A stretch of DNA of 64,000 bases from contig CAZGAH010000001.1 of assembly GCA_964523295.1 (NCBI GenBank), forward strand, positions 1 through 64,000, given 5' to 3'. The position numbers and the translations under genes were made by a program. The stretch's first letter is position 1. Each line of letters opens with the position of its first letter. The notes under the pieces were generated by a model, which saw nothing but the letters and a program-made list of their open reading frames with translations, ran no database searches and was not told where the DNA came from. This DNA is from CAZGAH01 sp964523295. Its GTDB lineage: Bacteria > Desulfobacterota > Desulfovibrionia > Desulfovibrionales > Desulfovibrionaceae. Of the stretch, positions 36,604 to 45,300 are shown piece after piece.

Positions 36604-37626
36604 ATGCGTCTTCTTGTGACCGGCGGCTGCGGATTTATCGGCGCCAATTTCATTCATTATCTTTTCGAAACGTATCCGGACGTCGTGGTGATCAATCTCG
36701 ACAAGCTCACCTATGCCGGCAATCCGCTGAATTTGAAAAGCATAGAGGACGCGCACCTGGGAACCCGGTATTTTTTTGTTCACGGGGATATCGCTGAGCG
36801 TGCCTGTGTCGATCGTCTGTTTGAAGAGCATCGACCGGAGGCTGTTGTCAATTTTGCCGCCGAGTCGCACGTGGATCGTTCCATCAGCGATCCGGCCCCG
36901 TTTATCACCACGAATGTCATGGGCACGCAGGTACTCCTTGAGGTCAGCCGACGCAACGCCGTGGAACGCTTCGTCCATATTTCCACGGACGAGGTCTACG
37001 GGACGCTGGGGCCGGAGGGAAAATTTTCAGAGCAGACTCCGTTGCAGCCGAACAGTCCCTACTCCGCCTCCAAGGCCGGGGCCGATCTTCTGGTCCGGGC
37101 CTATGTCGAAACCTACGGCTTTCCGGCGTTGATAACCCGTTGCTCGAACAATTACGGCCCTTATCAGTTCCCGGAGAAGCTCATCCCGCTCATGTACGTC
37201 AAGGCGAGCAGCGACGAGCCCTTGCCGGTGTACGGCGACGGTCTGAACGTCCGGGACTGGATATACGTCAAGGATCATTGCCGTGGCGTCGATCTGACCT
37301 TGCGCAAGGGGGCGCCGGGCAAGGTCTATAATTTTGGCGGGAACGCCGAGAAGGGCAACATCGACGTCGTGAAGACCATTCTGGGCATACTGGGCAAGCC
37401 GGAATCGCTGATCCGCTTCGTCAAGGACCGGCCCGGCCATGATCGACGCTACGCCATGGATTACAGCCTGGCTTCCCGGGAGCTTGGCTTCGAGCCCGAG
37501 TATACCTTCGAGCAGGGGCTGCAGCAGACCATCGCCTGGTACCGGCAGAATCCGCAGTGGCTGCACTCGGTACAGAGCGGCGCGTATCGTGAATTCATGA
37601 AACAATGGTATGGAGATCGGCAATGA
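36604..37626 (+). CDS. rfbB: dTDP-glucose 4,6-dehydratase
   Basis: Second step of dTDP-L-rhamnose synthesis: dTDP-glucose to dTDP-4-keto-6-deoxyglucose, NAD-dependent. 340 residues. Rossmann motif TGGCGFIGANF, the catalytic region HISTDEVYG and YSASKAG with the conserved Tyr and Lys, then TRCSNNYGPYQFPEKLIPL typical of RfbB. The stop overlaps the rfbD start by 4 bp. rfbA and rfbC are not in this window. Confidence 0.96.
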   Translation: MRLLVTGGCGFIGANFIHYLFETYPDVVVINLDKLTYAGNPLNLKSIEDAHLGTRYFFVHGDIAERACVDRLFEEHRPEAVVNFAAESHVDRSISDPAPFITTNVMGTQVLLEVSRRNAVERFVHISTDEVYGTLGPEGKFSEQTPLQPNSPYSASKAGADLLVRAYVETYGFPALITRCSNNYGPYQFPEKLIPLMYVKASSDEPLPVYGDGLNVRDWIYVKDHCRGVDLTLRKGAPGKVYNFGGNAEKGNIDVVKTILGILGKPESLIRFVKDRPGHDRRYAMDYSLASRELGFEPEYTFEQGLQQTIAWYRQNPQWLHSVQSGAYREFMKQWYGDRQ

Positions 37627-38525
37627 CTCCTGACGACGCGCTCAAGCCTGCGGCCGTGGTTCTGGGCGGTCGACGCGGGCTGTTGGGACAGGCTCTGGTC
37701 CGGGTGTTGCGAGAGGCGGGATGGACCGTTCAGGCTCACGGGCGCGAGGACGCTGACGTGCTCGATGCTGACGCCCTGCAGCGCTACCTGGAGGCGCAGG
37801 CGCCTGACTACGTGTTCAACACCGTTGCCTATACGCTGGTGGACAAGGCCGAGGAAGAGCCTGCCCTGGCGCTGCAACTGAACAAGACCCTTCCGGCGAT
37901 CCTGGGCAGGATAGCCCGCCAGCAGTCGTTTCGGCTGTTCCACTACAGCACGGATTTTGTCTTTGACGGCCGGAGGCAATCCACGCCCTATCAGCTCTCG
38001 GACGAGCCGTGCCCGCTGTCCGTGTACGGCAAGACCAAACTGGCGGGAGAAAATGCCCTGCTGGAAATCGGCCTGCCCGGATTGTGCATCCTGCGTACGG
38101 CCTGGCTCTTCGGTCCGGGCCGCAAGAATTTTATCCTGACCATCATCAATCTCGCCAGAACGCGCGACAAGGTCAACGTCGTTCACGATCAGATCGGTTC
38201 CCCAACCTATACGCTGGACCTGGCCCGGTATACGTTGGACCTGGCCCGGTGCAAGGTGCATGGCATCTTTCACCTGGTCAACACCGGGCAGGCTACCTGG
38301 TGCGAACTGGCCGCCGAGGCCGTCAGTCTGGCCGGTGTCAACTGCATCATCACGCCGATTCCCAGCAGCGAGTACCCCACCAAGGCAGTCCGGCCAGCAT
38401 ATTCCGTGCTCAGTGTCGACAAATTCACGGCCTTGACCGGAGTGACGCCCCGGCCCTGGGCCAATGCCTTGCGGGAGTACATCTTCGAGTACGTCGTTTC
38501 GCCGCAGGACAACGACGACGCCTGA
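37623..38525 (+). CDS. rfbD: dTDP-4-dehydrorhamnose reductase, with a 7-residue duplication
   Basis: Final reduction to dTDP-L-rhamnose, NAD(P)H-dependent. 300 residues. N-terminal LGGRRGLLGQALV, then NTVAYTLVDKAEEE, FHYSTDFVFDGR and SVYGKTKLAGENA (catalytic Tyr and Lys). After GSPT the protein carries YTLDLAR twice in a row from a 21-bp tandem duplication. Homologues usually have one such segment, so a surface insertion is likely. The ATG overlaps the rfbB stop. Confidence 0.94.
   Translation: MTPDDALKPAAVVLGGRRGLLGQALVRVLREAGWTVQAHGREDADVLDADALQRYLEAQAPDYVFNTVAYTLVDKAEEEPALALQLNKTLPAILGRIARQQSFRLFHYSTDFVFDGRRQSTPYQLSDEPCPLSVYGKTKLAGENALLEIGLPGLCILRTAWLFGPGRKNFILTIINLARTRDKVNVVHDQIGSPTYTLDLARYTLDLARCKVHGIFHLVNTGQATWCELAAEAVSLAGVNCIITPIPSSEYPTKAVRPAYSVLSVDKFTALTGVTPRPWANALREYIFEYVVSPQDNDDA
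38208..38249 (+). repeat. 21-bp tandem duplication inside rfbD
   Basis: Units 38208-38228 and 38229-38249 differ at one base (C/T) and keep the frame, producing YTLDLAR-YTLDLAR. The near identity suggests a recent event. Confidence 0.9.
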
Positions 38526-38565
38526 TTGCTTCCTGGGCTTGCCCTCCAACCGGGGTTCCAGGCAG

Positions 38566-38590
38566 AAAAAAAGCCGCCTTGCGGCGGCTT
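38566..38590 (-). terminator. intrinsic terminator after cytochrome c3
   Basis: On the minus strand AAGCCGCC and GGCGGCTT pair around GCAA and are followed by a seven-T run. It also lies just after the rfbD stop on the other strand, so it marks the end of both genes. Confidence 0.85.
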
Positions 38591-38612
38591 AAAATCGTCA
38601 TTACGAAATGAC

Positions 38613-39011
38613 TTACGGATGGCACTTGGACTTGGCGCAGGCGGTCAGGGCCTTTTTCTTTTCCACGTCCGCGCCGGCCTTTTCCTTGTGGCAGGCCAGG
38701 CAGCTCTTGACCTTAGTGGCGGTCATTTTGTGCATGGCCTGGTAGTAGGACTTCTCGCTCTTGTCTTCCTTGCCCATGACATCGTGGCAGCCGGCGGAGG
38801 AGCACTTTTTCGGATTGGCGGCGTCTTCGGCGCTGTGATGGCAATCAGTGCATTTGTCGTCTTTGTGCGTCGAGTGATTGAAAACGACCGGTTTGGGGGT
38901 CTTGTCCATCTTCAGGCCGTCAGCCGGAGCATCGGCGGCGATGAGATTGGGCAGGGCGTACGCGCATACGAGCGCGGCAGTCAACATGCAGACCAGCAAC
39001 GTCTTCTTCAT
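38613..39011 (-). CDS. tetraheme cytochrome c3, class I
   Basis: Periplasmic low-potential electron carrier of sulfate reducers, shuttling electrons between hydrogenases and membrane complexes. 132 residues with signal peptide MKKTLLVCMLTAALVCAYALP. Four heme sites follow the class I pattern: CTDCH, CSSAGCH, CLACH and CAKSKCH, i.e. alternating CxxCH and CxxxxCH. Several further histidines (FNHSTH, MHKM) can be the sixth ligands. GGAGGAAGG precedes the ATG. It stands alone between rfbD and a receiver gene. Confidence 0.96.
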   Translation of the reverse strand: MKKTLLVCMLTAALVCAYALPNLIAADAPADGLKMDKTPKPVVFNHSTHKDDKCTDCHHSAEDAANPKKCSSAGCHDVMGKEDKSEKSYYQAMHKMTATKVKSCLACHKEKAGADVEKKKALTACAKSKCHP

Positions 39012-39283
39012 TTCCTTCCTCCTGTGTTAAAAAAAATGAACACTTCCCCTCGAACTCCATAAACCAGTAAGCAAGTCTAAAAGACATCCAGAATTGTGCC
39101 CCCCGGCCTGCCCCTTGTCAAGCCCGGCGAATGCAAAAAAAACGTTAACGGCCCGGTCTCAGCCACCCGCGTCCGAAAGCTCCCGGGTCTGGCAACGGCG
39201 TATGCGTGTTGCCTGGTGCTTTCGCAGGCAGCTCCAGCCCCGCCGGGTCGTGCGGGCGAACAAGGGCGGGCACGGGGCTATCC

Positions 39284-39664
39284 CTATTCGGCTTCATGCT
39301 GGAGAATGTCCTTGATCGTGGTCAGCAGGACTTCCATGTCCAGTGGCTTCTGGAATACATGCCAGGCACCGAACATGCGCGCGAGTTCGAGATTGCACCC
39401 TGGCGAAATGGTCGGCGAGCCGCCGGAAATGGCGATGATCGGCAGGTCTGGCCTGGTTTTCCGCAATTCGGTAATCAGCCCCAGCCCCTCCTTTTCCGGC
39501 ATGAGGATATCCGTAATCATGATATCGACAACGCGCGTTGCCAGCTGTTCCAGCGCCTTGATGCCGTTTTCCGCGGCGATCACGGAATAGCCTTCCAGCT
39601 CCAGGGATTCCTGAAGCAGGTGCTGGACTTGGGGATCGTCTTCAACGATAAGAATAGTGGCCAT
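39284..39664 (-). CDS. stand-alone receiver protein 1
   Basis: 126 residues, receiver domain only. Acidic pair D9-D10, phospho-acceptor D52 in IMITDILMPEKEG, Thr/Ser in IIAISGGSP and Lys in FQKPLDME. AGGAG lies before the ATG at 39664. Third gene of an operon with the PAS kinase and a second receiver, which it resembles closely (both have IIAISGGSP). No output domain, so it may act as a phosphate sink or protein-protein switch. Confidence 0.9.
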   Translation of the reverse strand: MATILIVEDDPQVQHLLQESLELEGYSVIAAENGIKALEQLATRVVDIMITDILMPEKEGLGLITELRKTRPDLPIIAISGGSPTISPGCNLELARMFGAWHVFQKPLDMEVLLTTIKDILQHEAE

Positions 39665-39729
39665 GGCAGTTCTCCTGGACGCGTCGCCGGTCATGCCCTC
39701 CGCTTGAGAGGGGCGAGCGGAGAGACGTT

Positions 39730-40101
39730 TCAGCTTCCGAGTACGTCCTTGATAGCGTTAATCAGTTCGTTCATATCCACCGGTTTGTGAAAGGCACGCA
39801 CCGCACCCAGAGCATTGGCCGTACCGAGCAAATAGTCGCCGCGGATGTTGGGACTGCCGCCGGAAATGGCGATGATTCTGACGCCGGGGTGCTCCCGTCG
39901 CAGGGAGTGGATTGTTTCCACGCCATCCTGTTCGGGCATGATGATGTCGGTGATGACGAGTTCGGCCGGGTTTTCCCGATAGAGCGTGACGCACTCTTTT
40001 CCGTTCGACGCCTCGACAATGTCATGTCCTTCCTGCTGCAAGGTTTCTCGCAGCATGGCCCGGACCTGGGGGTCGTCCTCGACAACAATTATTCTGGCCA
40101 T
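39730..40101 (-). CDS. stand-alone receiver protein 2
   Basis: 123 residues, receiver only, with ELVITDIIMPEQDG, IIAISGGSPNI and FHKPVDMNEL. The ATG at 40101 follows GGAGG and overlaps the 3' end of the kinase gene by 13 bp. A paralogue of the next gene, 65 bp away. Probably phosphorylated by the kinase upstream. Confidence 0.9.
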   Translation of the reverse strand: MARIIVVEDDPQVRAMLRETLQQEGHDIVEASNGKECVTLYRENPAELVITDIIMPEQDGVETIHSLRREHPGVRIIAISGGSPNIRGDYLLGTANALGAVRAFHKPVDMNELINAIKDVLGS

Positions 40102-42982
40102 GTCGCCTCCTGGCATTGTCCGTTATCGAAAATCGAACGGATGGTTCTGGCAATCTGGGCTTCAACGACGGGTTTCATGATGAATTCCCGGATGCCTGCC
40201 TGACGGGCGGTTTCCGAGGTCACGGCCTCGGAATAGCCGGTCAGCAGAATGATCGGGACGTCAGGGCGTATGGCAAGCATCTTGCGAGCCAGTTCCATGC
40301 CGGTCATGACCGGCATGGTCTGGTCGGTGATAATGAGATCGTACCTCTGCGGGTCGGCCTGGAAAAGCCCCAGCGCATCGTCGGGGTGGGTTTTCGCCGT
40401 GACCTGGTAGCCGAGTTGCGTGAGCATGTCCTGGACCATCTGCACCAGCAGTGTTTCATCGTCGACGAACAGGATGCGTTCGGTGCCGCGGGGGACGGTC
40501 GGGCATTCCGGTTCTTCCTGGGATGCCGGCTTTTCGTATTTCGGAAGCAAGACCTTGAAGGTTGAACCCTGACCGACCTTGCTTTCCACCGAGATGCTGC
40601 CGCCGTGGCTTTTGATGATGCCGTGAACGACGGCCAGTCCCATGCCGGTGCCTTCCCCATGGGCCTTGGTGGTGAAATAAGGCTCNNNNNNNNNNGCCGG
40701 GCTTCTTGGTGGTGGCCGAGGGGTCGAAAAACTGCTCGATGACCACGGGGTCGATGCCATGGCCGGTGTCCTTGACCAGGATTTCCAGGTGCCTGCCCGG
40801 CTTGAGCCCTTGCGGTCCGCCGGCGTCGTTTTCGCTGATTTCGACGCCCCGAAGTCCCATTTCCAGGACTCCGCCGTCGGTCATCATCGCGTGCCCGGCA
40901 TTGGTCGCCAGATTCATCAGCACCTGATGAATCTGGGTCGGATCACCGAGGATGACGTCGTTGTCCTCTGACTCCAGCGTATCGGCCGAGACCTTGACTT
41001 CGATGGTTGCTGGCAGCGTGGCCCTGAGCAGTTTGGCGATTTCTTTGAATAGCGAGGAAAGCCGGATAGGCTTCTTCTCCTGATCGGTCTGCCGGCTGAA
41101 CGTGAGTATCTGGCGGACGAGATCCGAGGCGCGCAATCCCGCCGACTGCACCTGTTGGAGGTATTCCTCGAGCTTGGTGCCCGGGGGCGCGTGCTTGAGC
41201 GCCAGGCGCGCAAAACCCAGAATGGCGAAAATCATGTTGTTGAAGTCGTGGGCGATGCCCCCGGCGAGCGTGCCCAGGGCCTGGAGTTTCTGCGACTGGC
41301 GCAGCTGAATCTCCATCTTGTAGCGCTCGGCCTCGACCTGTTTGCGCTCCGTGATGTCTACGGCCACGCCGAGCACCTGATCCTTGCCGGCGAGCGGGAG
41401 CTTGGTGGTCGNNNNNNNNNNTGAACAGCGCGTGCTGCGAATCGAGCACCTCGAGATCCTCGGCCCGGAAAATGGATGTCTCGTCCTCGTGCGGGTTGAA
41501 ATCCTCGCCGCGTTTGCCCGTCAGATCCGCCGGGGAAACCCCGTATATTTCGGACATCGCCTTGTTGACCAGAACAAAACGCCCCTCACGGTCTTTGACG
41601 AAAATCGGCGATGGTACGGTGTCGATGATCTGGTGCAGAAACGCCCGGTGCTCGTTAAGCTCCTCTTCGACCTTCACCCGCGCGGTCACGTCGATCATGG
41701 AAACGAGCACTTTGCCTAACGTCTCTTCGTAGCCCGGCGCTACGTTCAGATGCAAGTGAACGTGCTTCTGTTCTCCCCGCAAGGTCTGCATCACCGACTG
41801 GCCCTCGATTACGCGCTGGCCTTCCGCCATGGCGATGAAGACTTCACGGAAAAAAAAGAGGGTTTCCGGCAGGACGACCGGCTCCATTTTTCCCAGAATA
41901 TCCCGTTTGAATTCTGCCCCGAACAACTCCAGGGTCGCCTTGTTGACGTCCAATACGCCTATGGACGCGACGCAATAGGCGACAGCCTGCGGGTAGTTCT
42001 GAAAATGCAGACGAAAATCCACAACGCCATGTTCGCGTTGACTGATAAAGTAGTCGTGTACCAGAGAGAAATCATCCTCCCACAGCGAAATGGGCGAATC
42101 TTCGAACAGGCTGCGGTACCGGCTTTCGCTGTCGGCCAGCGCCTCCTGGGCTGTCCGGCGTCGGGTGATGTCCCGGCCCACGGCCTGGTATTCGGTCAGA
42201 TTGCCGGCCGTGTCGTAGATCGCCCGATGTGTCCAGTTCTGCCAGCGGATTTCGCCGTTTTCCATGATGACCTTGTGTTCGAAGGACGTCACGGGCTTGT
42301 CGGCGCTGAGCTGGCCGATATGCACGTTGATTATCCGCAAATGGTCGTCAGGGATGTGAGGAATGAAATTGCGGTTGATCAGCTCCCTGCGGTCCTTGCC
42401 GAAGTACCGGGCATAGGCCTCGTTCACGTAGGACAGTCGCCCGTCCGGCAGATAACGGCAAATCAGCTCGGTCTGGTCTTCGAGAATCGCCCGGTACCTG
42501 GCCTCGCTCTCGCGCAAGGCCTTGACCGCGCGCTCGCTTTCCGAAATGTCGCGCGTGAACCAGACGATCCGGATGGAATTGGTGCGGGGGTCGGTGTAGG
42601 GAAAAAGGCGATGGCCGTAGGTCACGCCGCGATGCTCGTCCTTGTATTGGATGGGCTTGCGCGTTTCAACCGCCTGATTGAGCCAGCGCTTGCGCCTGGA
42701 AATGAGTTCCGGCGGCATGACGTCGAAAATACAGCTTCCGCGCAGATTCTCCACGGCGGTGTGCAGACGGGTGGCGCCGTTTTCGTTCACGGCCAGCACG
42801 TTTCCGGCAACATCGGTCACGACCACCGTGTCGGACGACGCATTGAGCACGGCCTTGGCCAAAAGCTTATGATCGGCCAGCTCTTCGCGCATCCAGGCCG
42901 GCATGGTCTGTGCCTCGCCTTCGGCGGCAACCTTTCGTCGCAACGCCGCCACCTCAGCCTGCAACTCTTCGTACGTTGGCAT
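40089..42982 (-). CDS. cytoplasmic multi-PAS hybrid histidine kinase (two N gaps)
   Basis: Begins MPTYEELQAEVAALRRKVA, probably a coiled coil, then four PAS domains (e.g. SSDTVVVTDVAGNVLAVNENG; TVPSPIFVKDREGRFVLVNKA). HisKA has LAGGIAHDFNNMIFAILG, and the HATPase has VKDTGHGIDPVVIEQFF and GEGTGMGLAVVHGI. The C-terminal receiver has DLIITDQTMPVMTGMEL. No membrane segment, so it senses a cytosolic signal. The gaps at 41412 and 40686 break the frame. The second gap separates two versions of one motif. Its stop overlaps the receiver gene that follows. Confidence 0.9.
40686..40695. other. assembly gap (10 N) in the kinase ATPase domain
   Basis: The right flank on the plus strand encodes FDPSATTKKPG and the left EPYFTTKAHGEGTG. 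Both correspond to the same F-box of one HATPase, and the word CTTGGTGGTG recurs on both sides (40665-40674 and 40705-40714). The contig ends probably overlap. Confidence 0.9.
41412..41421. other. assembly gap (10 N) before the kinase HisKA domain
   Basis: Lies between the PAS end DSQHALF and TTKLPLAGKDQVLGV. Compared with typical PAS domains about 10-20 residues seem missing, so this gap is probably real and longer than 10 bp. Confidence 0.85.
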
Positions 42983-42992
42983 TTCGTTCACA

Positions 42993-43002
42993 NNNNNNNN
43001 NN
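42993..43002. other. assembly gap (10 N) between the divergent kinase and SGNH genes
   Basis: Placed just upstream of the kinase ATG and 24 bp from a C10 tract. The promoter and ribosome site of the kinase are therefore missing. Confidence 0.9.
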
Positions 43003-43026
43003 TGTTTCGTCTCCCTCGCCTGCGTT

Positions 43027-43036
43027 CCCCCCCCCC
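43027..43036 (+). repeat. C10 homopolymer in a divergent promoter region
   Basis: Ten consecutive C between the kinase and SGNH genes, next to an assembly gap. May vary in length by slippage or reflect sequencing difficulty. Confidence 0.7.
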
Positions 43037-43139
43037 GGCGCATGAGAAGCCAGGCTGGGCACATTCTGTGCAAAGAGCCGCGTGGGCGTCGTTTTTCCGT
43101 CGGCGCCCTCTTGAACCGTTCGACCGCAAAGGAGCGCTC

Positions 43140-44570
43140 ATGCGACCGACCCGATTAATCCTGCTGGCAGCGGCACTGCTCCTGATTCCCATAATTCCCT
43201 TGAAGGGATACGCTGATCAGTCCACCGCGTTGAAAACTGCCGCCGTTGCCTCCGTGGACAGCCTGGGTCGTGCGCGGGCCTCGAACATGACGGACGCGCG
43301 CTCGGTGCTCGTTGTCGGCGATTCGCTGTCCATTTATCTCGGCGAACAGCTGAAGACGTATTATTCCCGCATGACTGGCGTTGCCTTCGCCCAGTTGAGC
43401 AAAATTTCCAGCGGCCTGGCCCGACCGGCTTTTTTCAATTGGGAGACAGCGCTCGACGATCTGGTCCGGCGGCACAGGCCCGATCTCGTGGTCATCATGT
43501 TTGGCGCGAACGATCCGCAGCCTATGCGGGCCCCGTCCGGAACAGGCGTCCGTTTCGCCACCCGGGCCTGGGACGCCGAATACGGCCGCCGGGTGCAGCG
43601 CCTCATCGACATCACCCGCGCCTGCGTACCGAGCGCGCGCATCTTCTGGGTCGGGACGCCGGTCATGGGCAGAAACGAACTCGACAGTGNNNNNNNNNNA
43701 CATATCAATACCGTAGTGCAGCCTCCGCTGCGCCGGAACGCGGATGCCCGGTTCATCGAAACCCGCGACGTGCTTACCGACGAGTACGGACGGTATGCCA
43801 AACACCTGCCGCTCGCCTCGGGCAAGATAGCCCGCGTCCGCGCGGACGACGGCGTACACGTGACACCTGCTGGCGCGTCCCTGCTGACCGGACGCTGCGT
43901 CGAATCCATCCGCTCGGCGCAAGCCGCCCCCGCACTCCTGGCCGAGCGTTCCCCCGCGCAGCCGGCGGACGCCACGCCCGACAGAGAGTACCTCCGCGGG
44001 AAGGAGGAGGCCGACGCAGCCGGCGCGACGCAGATTGCCGCCGCAACGCTTCCAAATACGCCGGCACGGGCCGCGGAGCAGGGGGACGAACGTCCGAACC
44101 CGGTCGCTGCGTCGAGTTCTTCGAGCGCTGCCGCAGTCATGACAGCCGCGTACGGCGGAGAATATCGTTCCCAGATTCGCCGGACTACAAAGGCCTCTGT
44201 TGTTCAACCCGTCCGGACCGTCGCGCCTGCGCTGCCGGAAACGACGGCGCAACAGTCGGCCGAAGCACCCGAGACGTCTCTCCCCACTCCGTCGGAGTCA
44301 CGGGCACGGGTGGCCGATGCCTCGCTTCGGTCTGTGTTCGCCGTTCAGGAAAGCTCCTGGCAGCAGCCGGTACTGGCCGAACGTCGGGCCGCGCTGTTGC
44401 GTCGCAAGGGATTGCAGACGCGCGTGATCGGCGTCGATCTGGGCGACAAGGGCGTCTGGCATCGCGTGGTCATCGGCGCCGTCGATACGCTCGAAGGGGC
44501 GCGGGCGCTTCAGGCGCAGCTCAGCGAACGCTTTCAGCTGACACGTACGCTCATCCTCAAGAGCAGCTGA
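43140..44570 (+). CDS. exported SGNH hydrolase with a C-terminal SPOR domain
   Basis: About 476 residues. Export segment LILLAAALLLIPIIPLKGYA. SGNH (DUF459-like) catalytic blocks: VVGDSLSIYLG with nucleophile Ser, FGANDPQ with Asn, and DGVHVTPAG with Asp and His. A low-complexity Ala/Ser/Pro linker of about 150 residues leads to a SPOR domain (VFAVQESSWQQPVLAERRAALLRRKG ... RVVIGAVDTLEGARALQAQL). SPOR domains bind denuded peptidoglycan at division septa, so a cell-wall deacylase role is plausible. AAAGGAG precedes the ATG. The gap at 43690 lies between catalytic blocks but keeps the frame. Confidence 0.82.
   Translation: MRPTRLILLAAALLLIPIIPLKGYADQSTALKTAAVASVDSLGRARASNMTDARSVLVVGDSLSIYLGEQLKTYYSRMTGVAFAQLSKISSGLARPAFFNWETALDDLVRRHRPDLVVIMFGANDPQPMRAPSGTGVRFATRAWDAEYGRRVQRLIDITRACVPSARIFWVGTPVMGRNELDSXXXXHINTVVQPPLRRNADARFIETRDVLTDEYGRYAKHLPLASGKIARVRADDGVHVTPAGASLLTGRCVESIRSAQAAPALLAERSPAQPADATPDREYLRGKEEADAAGATQIAAATLPNTPARAAEQGDERPNPVAASSSSSAAAVMTAAYGGEYRSQIRRTTKASVVQPVRTVAPALPETTAQQSAEAPETSLPTPSESRARVADASLRSVFAVQESSWQQPVLAERRAALLRRKGLQTRVIGVDLGDKGVWHRVVIGAVDTLEGARALQAQLSERFQLTRTLILKSS
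43690..43699. other. assembly gap (10 N) inside the SGNH gene
   Basis: Placed between NELDS and HINTVV. The true length must leave remainder 1 on division by three to stay in frame; seven bases would match usual family spacing. Confidence 0.9.
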
Positions 44571-44679
44571 GCGGCCTGAGCGCACGTCCGCCGTCATCGT
44601 CAAGAGATTGGCGCAGGCGCGGCCTGTCGTCGCCCAATCCAGGTCGAATCCGCAGCGCTTCGACTCCGTCGCCAGCGCG

Positions 44680-45171
44680 TCACTTCGCTGCCGCGGCCTC
44701 GCTGACCGTCTTTTTCGATACGATCGAAAGGTGGATATCGCTGCACCAGGCCACGATTTCGCTGTCCTCCCACTGGGGAATCATTTCCTTGTAAGAGGTC
44801 GGCTGCCCCAGAAGGCGCATGGCCAGGGCGAGCATCCGGTCACTTTCGCTAGTCTTGAATTTGAGCGCTATGCCGCAAAACCGCTCGTTGGCAAATTTGT
44901 AGCGTACGGTCAGCAGCGGGATGCCCTCGATAGCCAGCTCGGCTTTTCTGGCCAGGCAGTTGGTGACCAGGGGATCGACCTGGCGGCAGTCATCCAGCCC
45001 GAGCGTGTCTTCCAGATCGTCCTGCTCGGCGCCCCAGAGCAGGCCGCGAAAACCGGTCCTCAGCTCCTGAATCACGATGACAGGTTGCTCTTCAGCCTTC
45101 TTCTTCGCGCCGGCAAGCGCCGGCGAGGTCAGCAATACGGCTAGTGTCAGGCCTGCCAGTATCCATTGCAT
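44680..45171 (-). CDS. exported hypothetical protein
   Basis: 163 residues with signal peptide MQWILAGLTLAVLLTSPALA. The mature part has LRTGFRGLLWGAEQDDLEDTLG and two or three Cys (DDCRQVDPLVTNC; WCSDIHLS), suggesting a small periplasmic domain with a possible disulfide. The pattern F.G..WG......L.G is seen in other small exported proteins of unknown function. AGGAGGA precedes the ATG at 45171. It sits between the SGNH gene (convergent) and a LysR gene; no functional clue. Confidence 0.7.
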   Translation of the reverse strand: MQWILAGLTLAVLLTSPALAGAKKKAEEQPVIVIQELRTGFRGLLWGAEQDDLEDTLGLDDCRQVDPLVTNCLARKAELAIEGIPLLTVRYKFANERFCGIALKFKTSESDRMLALAMRLLGQPTSYKEMIPQWEDSEIVAWCSDIHLSIVSKKTVSEAAAAK

Positions 45172-45300
45172 CGTCTCCTCCTTGTCAGCAGTGCGCGGGC
45201 GTGGTTTCGTTTCCCTGCTTTGCTGCAATCCCTATCGTATTGCACGCGTGTTGAAAAGTAGGAGCCGGGCAGGGCAGGGGGGCGAAGCGAGTAGCATCCT

